This document shows, one piece after another, positions 53,831 through 62,081 of a stretch of DNA of 64,000 bases. A model generated the notes under the pieces. That model did no database searches and was not told where the DNA came from. It saw only the letters and a program-made list of their open reading frames with translations. Position numbers and translations under genes: made by a program. Position 1 is the first letter of the stretch; every line of letters starts with the position of its first letter. The DNA comes from an uncultured Collinsella sp. (lineage in GTDB: Bacteria; Actinomycetota; Coriobacteriia; Coriobacteriales; Coriobacteriaceae), in the NCBI GenBank assembly GCA_947002045.1, contig CAMQJB010000003.1:1-64000 (forward strand), read 5' to 3'.

Positions 53831-55900
53831 CTATCGAACCGAGGAATCGCCCGTGGCCGTCGACGTGTCGGGCTCGTCATAAATCGCACCGAGGACATCG
53901 CGCACGACGTGCAACGCGGTATCGGAGCCGCCACCGCCCTGCTCCAAGATAGTGGCAATCACGTACTTAGGGTCATCGGCCGGCGCGTAGGCGCAAAACC
54001 ACGCGTAATCGTCCTCGCCGCTCTTCTCGCCCGTGCCGGACTTGCCGTAGACCGTAGGGGTCAGGGAGTTAAAGTGCGCGGCGGTCGAAGTCGACGCGGA
54101 GTAAATCACATCGTGCATGCCGTTGCGGACAAGAGCCAAATCCGAATCGCTGTTGATCTTGGCCTCCAGGCGCTTCTTCTTGCCCTTGCCGTTGTATTTA
54201 TAGGCATCGCCGTCGCCATCGCGCGACACGGCTGACAAAAACACGTGAGGCACGTACTGTTTGCCGCCGTTGGCAAGACCCATATAGGCGCACGCCATCT
54301 GCAGGGGCGTCACCAGGATGTCGCCCTGGCCGATGGCAATGTTGGTCATATCGCCGGCATTCCACTTGCGGTCCTCGGCCGAGGCATCGGTAAAGTACGA
54401 CTCTTTCCACTCGGCGTCGGGAATGCGTCCCGCACCCTCACTCGGCAGATCGATACCACAGGTCTTGCCCAGACCCCAGCGACGAAAGACCTCTTGCAGG
54501 CCCTCGGGATGCTGGTCGTTGTAGAAAAACGCCTTGCCCATATCGTAGAACACGGGGTCGCAGGAGTTGGCGATACCGGACTGCAGCGTCATGACACCAT
54601 GTCCGGATTGAAGCCAGCAACGCTTGCCCCATGACTTGCCCAAGCCCGTCCAATAGCCCGTGCAGTTGGTCGTCTGGGTCGACGTGTACGTGCCAAACTC
54701 AAGACCGGCCAACGCCGAAAGCGGCTTGATGGTCGAAGCCGACATGTACTGGCCGCTAATAGCGCGGTTGAGCAGCGGATGCGAACCCTCGTCATCGTTG
54801 AGCTCGGTCCAAACATCGTTGGAGACGCCGCCGATAAACACCGAAGGATCGAACTTTGGCTCGCTGGCCATGCCCAGAATCTCGCCGTTATTGGGGTCGA
54901 GGCACACCACGGCACCGTTGCCGGCGTCGCTGTGGCCTGTGGTCTTAGCGAGCTCAATGGCACTTGCAAGCGCCGTCTCGCAGGCTTGCTGAATCTTGAG
55001 GTCAAGCGTGAGCTTAATGTCGGAGCCGGCCTTGGCGGGCACGGCGCCGGCCTGACCGGTCACGTTGCCCGAGGCATCGACCTTCACCGTCTGCTCGCCG
55101 CGAATACCCTGCAGCAAGTTCTCGTAGTAGCTCTCGACGCCCGCCTGACCCACGATATCGCCCGACTGGTACGTAATCTGACCGGCGGCGCTATCGTTAT
55201 CGCCCGAAGCCTTCTTGTTCTGTGCCTCGAGCTGCTCGGAGGTAATGGTGCCGGTATAGCCCAAAATGTGACAGGCCGTCTCGCCGTACGGGTACTGGCG
55301 CTCGGTGCGCTCGGCAATCTTCACGCCCGGGAACTCGCCGGCATGTTCCTTGATATAGGCAACCGTGGAGCGGCGCACGTCCGTCGCGATGGTATGCAGG
55401 CTCTGAGCGCCCTCGGAATTGTCCTGGATATTGCGCAGCACCGCGACGTAGGGCATACCGAGCACGTTGGCAAGATGGCGCACCAGCACGGTGTCATCGG
55501 CCAAGTCGCGATAGGCAACGACGGCAAGTGAAGGACGGTTTTGCACAAGTGCCACGCCATTGCGATCAAGGATTCGCCCGCGCACAGCCGGCGTGGTGAC
55601 GGTACGGGTCTGGTTGCTCTTGGCCTGCTTGTCGTAGTAGTCCGACGAGACCATCTGCATGCCCCACAGCTTGACGGCGAGCGCGGCAAACATCGCGCCC
55701 ACGCCGGCGGTGAGGATGGAGAAGCGACCCTTGAAGGCGGTCGCAGCGGTATTGCCCTCGCCCTCAGTGGCGCGCGGGGCCGTTCCATGCTGCGTGTCGT
55801 AGGTAAAACGGGAATCGCCGCGGCGCATGATGACCAGCGCGACCACAATGGCCACGACCAGCACGATACCGGCGATGATAACCGTCATCTGGGAAGACAT
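53831..55900 (-). CDS. mrdA: penicillin-binding protein 2 (elongasome transpeptidase)
   Basis: 689 residues. A class B PBP that crosslinks the glycan made by RodA. One N-terminal membrane anchor (about 5-25) is followed by a cytoplasmic or loop region and a second hydrophobic stretch near residue 60. The dimerisation domain and the transpeptidase domain follow, with SxxK in MSASTIKP, SxN-type SNSC-like ANSCDP and KTG in GKSGTGE. The ending is Asp/Ser/Thr rich. It sits between mreD and rodA, as in classical mre-mrd clusters. Confidence 0.95.
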   Translation of the reverse strand: MSSQMTVIIAGIVLVVAIVVALVIMRRGDSRFTYDTQHGTAPRATEGEGNTAATAFKGRFSILTAGVGAMFAALAVKLWGMQMVSSDYYDKQAKSNQTRTVTTPAVRGRILDRNGVALVQNRPSLAVVAYRDLADDTVLVRHLANVLGMPYVAVLRNIQDNSEGAQSLHTIATDVRRSTVAYIKEHAGEFPGVKIAERTERQYPYGETACHILGYTGTITSEQLEAQNKKASGDNDSAAGQITYQSGDIVGQAGVESYYENLLQGIRGEQTVKVDASGNVTGQAGAVPAKAGSDIKLTLDLKIQQACETALASAIELAKTTGHSDAGNGAVVCLDPNNGEILGMASEPKFDPSVFIGGVSNDVWTELNDDEGSHPLLNRAISGQYMSASTIKPLSALAGLEFGTYTSTQTTNCTGYWTGLGKSWGKRCWLQSGHGVMTLQSGIANSCDPVFYDMGKAFFYNDQHPEGLQEVFRRWGLGKTCGIDLPSEGAGRIPDAEWKESYFTDASAEDRKWNAGDMTNIAIGQGDILVTPLQMACAYMGLANGGKQYVPHVFLSAVSRDGDGDAYKYNGKGKKKRLEAKINSDSDLALVRNGMHDVIYSASTSTAAHFNSLTPTVYGKSGTGEKSGEDDYAWFCAYAPADDPKYVIATILEQGGGGSDTALHVVRDVLGAIYDEPDTSTATGDSSVR

Positions 55901-55913
55901 CTACGGGCCTCCC

Positions 55914-56486
55914 CTATTTGAGTTTGCGGGTCTTGGGCTTAAAGCGCATGCCCGTCTGATGACCACCGCGTGCGGAGAATCCGTAACCGGACTGCGGCAC
56001 GACACCGGACATCAAGAACGGGATGGCAACCAGACCCGTCAGGATCGAAGACGGCAGGGCATGTCCAAAGATCGCCACGACAAAACTCGATTCCAGTCCC
56101 ATAAACAGCAAGATAATGCTGTAGATCACGTTAATGGCAAGCGCAAAGGCGCCCACCGTGATGCCGCGAGCGCTCGGGGTGCCGCCCGTCTGACCGGCGG
56201 CACTGTGTGTCAGGGCAAAGCTGCCCACCGTCAGCAGCAGCGACATAACGCCCACCGGAACGGCGGCGGAAAGATCATAGAACAGGCCACTGCAAAAACC
56301 GCAGACGACAGCCCGCGTGGGATCGCCTGAGAACACGCTCAGGCACACCAGGATAATCATAAAGTTAAAGCGACCGCCCGCGATGGAGATCTGCGGCGCC
56401 AGGCCTGCCTGCAGCAGTACGCACACAATGGCGGCGATTACAAACGTACTGGAGCTCGCCCCCTGCTCGTGTAGATCCATGGACAT
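55914..56486 (-). CDS. mreD: rod-shape protein MreD
   Basis: 190 residues, very hydrophobic, about five or six membrane segments. It links MreC to the peptidoglycan machinery in the membrane. Sequence conservation in this family is low; the call rests on the hydrophobic pattern (FVIAAIVCVLLQAGLAPQIS, FNFMIILVCLSVFSGDPTRA, CGFCSGLFYDLSAAVPVG) and its position between mreC and mrdA. The C-terminal basic tail ends RFKPKTRKLK. Confidence 0.88.
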   Translation of the reverse strand: MSMDLHEQGASSSTFVIAAIVCVLLQAGLAPQISIAGGRFNFMIILVCLSVFSGDPTRAVVCGFCSGLFYDLSAAVPVGVMSLLLTVGSFALTHSAAGQTGGTPSARGITVGAFALAINVIYSIILLFMGLESSFVVAIFGHALPSSILTGLVAIPFLMSGVVPQSGYGFSARGGHQTGMRFKPKTRKLK

Positions 56487-56491
56487 GCCCC

Positions 56492-57490
56492 CTATTCGCT
56501 CGAGCCGGAATCGGTCGTCTCGGACGTGTCGGAACTGTCATCCGAGCTCTCGTCCTTCGTCTTGGTCGCAGCATCGCGCGACGTTCCCTGCGGCGTACTA
56601 TTAGCGGTGCTCACGTCCTCGTCCGAGGCCGACTGTTCGTCGGTCAACGAGGTGATGACGAGCACCTCCTCGTTATTCTCTGCCGTGGTCTGGGCACGTA
56701 CGACGATGGTGTAATACACATCGTTGGCCGACTTCTCCACCGAGGAAACAGTGCCGAGCGGCAGGCCCTTGGGGAACACGCCACCGATGCCCGAGGTCAC
56801 GATGATGTCGCCCACCTTCACGTCGGAGTCGACGCTCACGTACTCAAGACGCAGCGTACCGTCAGCCTGACCCTGCAACATGCCCTGGGCGCGCGTGTCC
56901 TGCACCATGGCCGACACGCCCGAGTTCTCGTCACCAATCAGGCGCACGGTAGAGGTCTTGGCCGATACCTCGATAATCTGGCCGATAACACCGGCAGAAC
57001 TCGTCACGGGCATGTTGATGGTAAGGCCGTCGGCAGATCCCTTGTCGATGGTAACGGTCGAGGTCCAGGCATCGCCCGACGCACCGACGATACGAGCAGC
57101 AGTCGACTTAAGGTTGTAGGTCGATTGCAGCCCGACCAGGCCCTCCAGGCGCTCGGCAGTCTTTTGAGCCTCGGAAAGCTCAGCGACCTTAGAGGTCAGC
57201 ACCTCGTTTTGCTTCTTGAGGTCAGCGAGCGACTCCTGCGAAGCCGTGAGGTTGGAGAACACGTTGCCGATCGCGTTGAAGGGAGCCGCCACGGCCGAGC
57301 CCAAAAAGCGCACCGGCGAGGTAATCGTCGTTACACCCGAGCGCACGGCATGAATCGGCCCGGCCTCACCCTCACGGATATAAAACGTGAGCAGCAACAC
57401 CGAAATCAGGCTGAAAACAATCAACGGGCGCATACCCGTTGATTGTCGCTTGGTATTCAGATTTGGAGAGAAACCCGAAGATCGTGCCAA
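56492..57490 (-). CDS. mreC: rod-shape protein MreC
   Basis: 332 residues, TTG start with GGTGG upstream. One membrane helix (about 20-40, MRPLIVFSLISVLLLTFYI), a coiled coil (about 75-120, LADLKKQNEVLTSKVAELSE) and a beta-rich periplasmic-type domain (about 125-275) follow the MreC plan. It scaffolds the elongasome outside the membrane. The C-terminal 50 residues form a Ser/Asp/Thr-rich low-complexity tail. Neighbours mreB and mreD confirm the call. Confidence 0.93.
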   Translation of the reverse strand: MARSSGFSPNLNTKRQSTGMRPLIVFSLISVLLLTFYIREGEAGPIHAVRSGVTTITSPVRFLGSAVAAPFNAIGNVFSNLTASQESLADLKKQNEVLTSKVAELSEAQKTAERLEGLVGLQSTYNLKSTAARIVGASGDAWTSTVTIDKGSADGLTINMPVTSSAGVIGQIIEVSAKTSTVRLIGDENSGVSAMVQDTRAQGMLQGQADGTLRLEYVSVDSDVKVGDIIVTSGIGGVFPKGLPLGTVSSVEKSANDVYYTIVVRAQTTAENNEEVLVITSLTDEQSASDEDVSTANSTPQGTSRDAATKTKDESSDDSSDTSETTDSGSSE

Positions 57491-57511
57491 ATGGAATCCA
57501 CCTTTTGGAAA

Positions 57512-58555
57512 TTAAGCATTGGTTTGGACGAAGCCACCGTCAAAAGCGTTGGCCTCGAGCACGCGGGCGCAGCCGTTTACGACGTTATCGAGCGCCGTGG
57601 GGCTGACGTTGACCGAAACGCCGGTCTCGTCGCGCAGGCGCACGTCGAGACCGCGCAGCAGCGCACCGCCACCGGTCAGCAGAATGCCGTAGTACATAAG
57701 GTCCGAGGCAAGATCGGGCGGCGTGGCGTCCAGAGCGTCCTTAACGGCCTTGGCCATCTCGTCGAGCGGCTTGTTGAGCGCGCGACGAATCTCCTCGCTC
57801 TCGATACGCACGGTCTTGGGCAGGCCCGTGATAACGTCGCGGCCGTTGACCTCGACGTCGAGCTCATCCTTGAGCGGCACGGCGGAGCCGACCTTAATCT
57901 TGATGTCCTCGGCCGTGCGCTCGCCGATAGCCAGGTTGTAGGCATCGCGAACATGGGTGAGGATAGCCTGGTCGAACTCGTCGCCGGCAATGCGGATAGA
58001 CTGCGACACGACAATACCGCCCATAGCGATAACGGCGACCTCGGTGGTGCCACCGCCGATATCGATGACCATGGAGCCCGTAGGCTCCTCGACGGGCAGG
58101 TCGGCGCCGATGGCGGCCGCCATGGGCTCTTCGATCAGATAGGCCTGGCGAGCGCCTGCCTGGATCGTGGCCTCAAAGACGGCGCGCTTCTCGACCGACG
58201 TGACGCCGGAGGGAACGCAGACGACGACGCGCGGACGAGGAGTCCACGGATAGCGCTTCTCGGAAGCCTTGTCGATAAAGTAGCGAAGCATGGCCTCGGT
58301 GACATCGAAGTCGGCGATGACGCCGTCCTTAAGGGGACGAACGGCCACGATGTTGCCGGGCGTACGGCCGAGCATGCGCTTGGCCTCGATGCCGACTGCC
58401 AGGATGCGCTCGTCGTTCTTGTCGATAGCGACAACGGAGGGCTCGCGGATGACGATGCCCTTGCCGCGCACGGAGACGAGCGTATTGGCGGTGCCGAGGT
58501 CGATGGCAAGATCGCCCGCATAGCTACCGAAGAACATATCCATCAAAGAAAACAA
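57512..58555 (-). CDS. mreB: rod-shape determining actin homologue MreB
   Basis: 347 residues from a TTG at 58555 with AGGAG five bases upstream (an ATG four codons on lacks spacing). MreB filaments guide lateral wall synthesis. Actin-fold phosphate loops are IDLGTANTLV and IDIGGGTTEVAVI; GTGGGALLRGLDV-like LTGGGALLRG completes the nucleotide site. First gene of the mreBCD-mrdA-rodA set. Its presence predicts a rod-shaped cell. The promoter must lie in the 60 bases behind the hairpin of the preceding gene. Confidence 0.96.
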   Translation of the reverse strand: MFSLMDMFFGSYAGDLAIDLGTANTLVSVRGKGIVIREPSVVAIDKNDERILAVGIEAKRMLGRTPGNIVAVRPLKDGVIADFDVTEAMLRYFIDKASEKRYPWTPRPRVVVCVPSGVTSVEKRAVFEATIQAGARQAYLIEEPMAAAIGADLPVEEPTGSMVIDIGGGTTEVAVIAMGGIVVSQSIRIAGDEFDQAILTHVRDAYNLAIGERTAEDIKIKVGSAVPLKDELDVEVNGRDVITGLPKTVRIESEEIRRALNKPLDEMAKAVKDALDATPPDLASDLMYYGILLTGGGALLRGLDVRLRDETGVSVNVSPTALDNVVNGCARVLEANAFDGGFVQTNA

Positions 58556-58615
58556 CGCAACTCCTGATGTGTTGGATGATTGCTGGAAAACTACTAGCCC
58601 ATCATACTAGCGCAA

Positions 58616-58648
58616 GCCCGGCACCTCACTTGCGGTGAAGCGCCGGGC
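58616..58648 (-). terminator. hairpin after the TPR-protein gene
   Basis: GCCCGGC/GCCGGGC outer stem with an inner TTCAC/GTGAG stem. A T run is missing on the minus strand, so it may be a partial terminator between the TPR gene and mreB. Confidence 0.6.
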
Positions 58649-58670
58649 AGAGCCAAATCTCATAAGGTCA

Positions 58671-59966
58671 CTACTGGTTGTCAGCGGCCGAGAAATCGAT
58701 ATCGAAGGAGGAAACGGCCCAACCGATATGGTTGTCGGAGCGCACGAATTTAACGGTGTACTCCTGCTCGCCGCCCTTGGACAGCGAAGCCTTCACCTTG
58801 GCGGTGGTCTCGGTCATGGACTGATCCATACCCTCGATGGAGACGGTGGCGCCCTGCGGGATCGAGGAGATGATCATCGCCTTGGCGTCCTCGGACAGGC
58901 TCGAGGCCAGGCAGGACTCGGCCTTGGCGGTATCGCCGTCACCGGCAGCCTGGAACAGGTCGGTGATGACGGACTCCTGCGAGGGGTAGCCCATGCCGCG
59001 CGTATAAGCATAGCCAAGACCGCCGGCAGCGATCACGATGAGCAGAAGCAGCACCAGGAAGATCTTAAGACCCGTGTGGCGGTGGCGACGACGAACCTTG
59101 GCCTGTTTGCGGTCCTGCTGGACCATCTCGGACTCGGACAGCGTAAAGAAGCCGGTGTCAGAGGGGTCGGGCATAAACTGACCGGTCGCGCCCGTGGGAT
59201 CGAGCGGATCGACAGCGGGAGCGTCCATCGCGGGAGCCGGGGCCGTGGACATGGCCGTCTGGGCCGAAAGCGCGGCGAGCGAGTCGTGCACGCGGGCAAG
59301 CTCGTCGGCCTGCTCGGGCGTGAGCTGGTAGATGCCGTCGGCGGTAGCGGCGTTAAAGGCATCGAGCGCATCGGAGGGACGGCCGGCGGCGGAAAGCGCT
59401 TGGCCCATGCCGGCGTTGAGGGCGCGCGTATCGTCGCGCGGGCCGGCAAAGTCGATAGCCGTGCGGTAGGTCTCAACGGCGTCCGCGGGGCGGCCGAGCT
59501 TGATGAAGCAGCGGCCCAGATCGCCGAGGGCGGCGGCAGGAGCCGGGTTGGCGCCGTCGATGGCAGCCTGACGGAAGGCGGTACCGGCGTTGGCATAGTC
59601 GCCCGACTGGAACAGCGCGTTGCCCAGACCCAGGTAGGCCTTAAAAGGCGTGGCGTAGGAGGCGTCCTGGGTAGCTGCAGAGAACGCCTGGGCAGCCGTG
59701 GTGTAGTCGCCCACCGCGGCGAGCGCCTTGCCGCGGTTGGTGAGCAGGGCGCCGCGCTTGCCATAGGTGCCGTCGTTGAGCGCGGCGGCGTAGGCCTCGG
59801 CGGCCTCGGCGTACATGCCCAGATGCATCAGGGCGTTGCCGCGCAGGTGGTCGGCCTCACCCATGATCTCGTTGGGAGTCTTTGCCGCACCAAGCATCTG
59901 GGCGGCAGCGGAAAAATCACCCGCGCGATAAGCGGCGCGGCCCTGTTGGATCAGCTGGCTATTCAA
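58671..59966 (-). CDS. TPR-repeat membrane protein
   Basis: 431 residues. About six TPR-like helical hairpins fill residues 1-225 (AYRAGDFSAAAQMLGAA, then ANAGTAFRQAAIDG and similar). A Pro/Ala/Asp-rich linker (about 235-290) and a basic stretch KVRRRHRHTGLK lead to a single membrane helix (about 297-318). A C-terminal domain of about 110 residues follows. The TPR half is therefore cytoplasmic and the C-terminal domain outside. Function unknown; TPR proteins scaffold complexes. Its place just upstream of mreB hints at envelope work, by inference only. Confidence 0.8.
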   Translation of the reverse strand: MNSQLIQQGRAAYRAGDFSAAAQMLGAAKTPNEIMGEADHLRGNALMHLGMYAEAAEAYAAALNDGTYGKRGALLTNRGKALAAVGDYTTAAQAFSAATQDASYATPFKAYLGLGNALFQSGDYANAGTAFRQAAIDGANPAPAAALGDLGRCFIKLGRPADAVETYRTAIDFAGPRDDTRALNAGMGQALSAAGRPSDALDAFNAATADGIYQLTPEQADELARVHDSLAALSAQTAMSTAPAPAMDAPAVDPLDPTGATGQFMPDPSDTGFFTLSESEMVQQDRKQAKVRRRHRHTGLKIFLVLLLLIVIAAGGLGYAYTRGMGYPSQESVITDLFQAAGDGDTAKAESCLASSLSEDAKAMIISSIPQGATVSIEGMDQSMTETTAKVKASLSKGGEQEYTVKFVRSDNHIGWAVSSFDIDFSAADNQ

Positions 59967-59977
59967 GGAAGTCCCCT

Positions 59978-60520
59978 TTACTCGTGAACGATCTCGACGT
60001 GGACGATCTCGTCGCCGGCGCGCAGCTGCGAGATGACGTCGAGGCCCTCGATCGTGGTGCCAAAGACGGTATAGCCCGAATCGAGGTTGTGCTGGGCACC
60101 CAGGCAGAAGTAGAACTGCGAGCCCGCGGAATCGGGATCCATGGAACGGGCCATGGCAAGTGCGCCGTCAACATGGCTATTACGCGGATTGGTGGCAAAC
60201 TCGCCCTTGATGCAGTAGCCGGGGCCGCCGGTACCGGGCATGCCGTCGGGGCCCTCAAGGCCGGCAGCGACGTCGGCGCCGGACATATCGCGGGTATTGG
60301 GGTCGCCGCCCTGGATCACAAAGCCGGGCACGTAGCGATGGAACTTAAGGCCGTCATAGAAGCCCATAGTGGAAAGCTCGCAGAAGTTCGCCACATGGAT
60401 GGGGGCGCCCTCACCGTCAAACTTGACCTTGATGGTACCCTTCGACGTCTCGATCACCGCGCACTCGTCACCGACGAGCTGGTACTCGGGCGTATAGAGC
60501 TCTTTCTTAAAACCAAACAT
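59978..60520 (-). CDS. cyclophilin-type peptidyl-prolyl isomerase
   Basis: 180 residues from the ATG at 60520 (GGAAGGA upstream). Cyclophilin core: YDGLKFHRYVPGFVIQGGDP, GTGGPGYCIKGEF, and AGSQFYFCLGAQHNLD give the catalytic Arg and the substrate pocket. No signal peptide, so cytosolic. Length is slightly above the minimal prokaryotic form because of a short N-terminal extension (FGFKKELYTPEYQ). It is tightly spaced (11 nt) before the TPR gene and may be co-transcribed with it. Confidence 0.92.
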   Translation of the reverse strand: MFGFKKELYTPEYQLVGDECAVIETSKGTIKVKFDGEGAPIHVANFCELSTMGFYDGLKFHRYVPGFVIQGGDPNTRDMSGADVAAGLEGPDGMPGTGGPGYCIKGEFATNPRNSHVDGALAMARSMDPDSAGSQFYFCLGAQHNLDSGYTVFGTTIEGLDVISQLRAGDEIVHVEIVHE

Positions 60521-60625
60521 GTGGTTCCTTCCTCGTGCGTTTAAAGCATATTTGTACGAATTGTAGCAATAAGCACGGGCTTCCATCAATTGCGCACGCA
60601 GGTTATGCCGCCGGAGGGCAACAAA

Positions 60626-61780
60626 TTACGAACGTTGCTGCGGCCTCCATGCACTCACGTTGGCGTCGTACTGGTTAAGCGCGCTGTTGCCGCCTTGTGC
60701 GATGGGCGCCAGGATCTCGCTCTGACGAGCGCTTAGCGACTCGCCGTCGGGAATGGACAGCGAGATATCCCAGCTCTGGCAGATCACGTCGACACGCTCG
60801 TACATCCACTGGGCAAGTTGCTTTAGATGATCGATGTCCTCAGCATAGACCGTGTCGTCCTGAACCTTGAGGTTGTTGAGCTCATCCTGGGTCTTTTTAA
60901 TCTGATCGCGCAAGGCATAGGCGCTCTGCGACAGCTCCTGGCGGGTGGAGAGCGGTGTGCGCAGATAGCCGTTATTAAACGAATCGATGACCTCGCCGAT
61001 CTGGTCATCGTCGCTGTACGACACGATGGTCTGGTACAGGCCGTCGAGCCTGGTGTAGAGCTGGTCGTCGGTTAAGACGGTCTCCTCCTGAACAACCTCG
61101 GACGCATCCTCTTGCTTGGGCTCTTTGTCGGTGGCCTCGCCCTTTTGGCGCGACGGGAAGGTGGTTTTGGCTGCCTGGCCAAACTGGTCGTAGAAGCCGG
61201 GCATGACGCCCATGGGATCGGCAGTCACAAACCAATAGGCACCACCGCACACGGCGGCGAGCACCGCGATGACGATGAGCGGTTTGGGGATATGGCGCTT
61301 GTGCTTGTGATAGGCATCCTCGTCGGGATGGACCTTGCGCTTGGGCTTTTGCTTTTTAGGCTGGGCATCATCGCGCAGGGACACCGGCGTGGGGATATCC
61401 ACCTTGGGGATGCCAAAGTCCTTATCGAAGGCCGGCAGCACGCAGGTCTCGTTGGGATCGGCGGCATCCGAGAGCACCGCGGCGGCAGAGGCCGGCGCAT
61501 GGGGCACCTCAGTATCGATCTGCTCCTGCGTCAAGCGCGGGAAGCCGGCCGTGCGGCCTGCCGCCAAATCGGATGCGGCCGCGTCTTTAGAAAGGATGCC
61601 CGGGGCGGGGCGCCCGCACTTGGGACAGGTGCGATCGTGCGGGGACAGGCGTGCCCCGCAACCATCGCAAAACACGAACTCGGTATGCTCGGGGCCATCG
61701 CCCGGACCAACGTATGCGTTGCAATAGGGGCAGAACGAGGCGCCGTCCTCGATGGTCTTTAGGCAATGCGGGCAGATCAC
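60626..61780 (-). CDS. double zinc-ribbon membrane protein
   Basis: 384 residues from a GTG at 61780; AAGAGG lies about five bases upstream, and the frame extends to a TTG at 61810. The start reads into CPHCLKTIEDGASFCPYC, then CDGCGARLSPHDRTCPKCG: two zinc ribbons. A low-complexity linker, a basic segment (KPKRKVHPDEDAYHKHKRH) and one membrane helix (about 165-185) precede a charged, partly coiled C-terminal domain (about 215-384). Zinc-ribbon membrane proteins of this layout are common in Actinobacteria and of unknown function. Confidence 0.8.
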   Translation of the reverse strand: MICPHCLKTIEDGASFCPYCNAYVGPGDGPEHTEFVFCDGCGARLSPHDRTCPKCGRPAPGILSKDAAASDLAAGRTAGFPRLTQEQIDTEVPHAPASAAAVLSDAADPNETCVLPAFDKDFGIPKVDIPTPVSLRDDAQPKKQKPKRKVHPDEDAYHKHKRHIPKPLIVIAVLAAVCGGAYWFVTADPMGVMPGFYDQFGQAAKTTFPSRQKGEATDKEPKQEDASEVVQEETVLTDDQLYTRLDGLYQTIVSYSDDDQIGEVIDSFNNGYLRTPLSTRQELSQSAYALRDQIKKTQDELNNLKVQDDTVYAEDIDHLKQLAQWMYERVDVICQSWDISLSIPDGESLSARQSEILAPIAQGGNSALNQYDANVSAWRPQQRS

Positions 61781-61870
61781 GGCATCCTCTTTCCGAAGCA
61801 ATTCAAACAATTGAGGTTAGAGCATAACATCGACACGGCCCCACAAGCGCAAGGCACCAATTCAACATCG

Positions 61871-61910
61871 CAGGGCAGCTAATTTGGGACGGGGCTTTTT
61901 TAGCTACCCC
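61871..61910 (+). repeat. outer inverted repeat, left arm (40 bp)
   Basis: A perfect reverse complement of 62032-62071. It contains TTTGGGACGGGGC between AGCTAA and TTAGCT ends, so the arm can fold on itself as well as pair with its partner. Confidence 0.95.
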
Positions 61911-61929
61911 TCAATTCGCGGAGCATAAG

Positions 61930-62009
61930 GGATGATTTTTCTGGGACGGGGATTTAAAAATCATTGTGTACCTAATGATTTTTAAATCCCCGTCCCAGAA
62001 AAATCATCC
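61930..62009. repeat. inner inverted repeat, 36-bp perfect arms
   Basis: Arms 61930-61965 and 61974-62009 are perfect reverse complements around an 8-nt loop. Each arm contains TGGGACGGGG between ATGATTTTT and AAAAATCAT, so each is itself a palindrome. It lies wholly within the 40-bp outer repeat. Confidence 0.95.
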
Positions 62010-62031
62010 AACATTGTCGTGTCTGCCGGTG

Positions 62032-62071
62032 GGGGTAGCTAAAAAAGCCCCGTCCCAAATTAGCTGCCCTG
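62032..62071 (-). repeat. outer inverted repeat, right arm (40 bp)
   Basis: Partner of 61871-61910, identical in reverse complement at all 40 positions. It ends 10 bases before the stop codon of the P-type ATPase gene. Confidence 0.95.
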
Positions 62072-62081
62072 TGAGGCGTGG

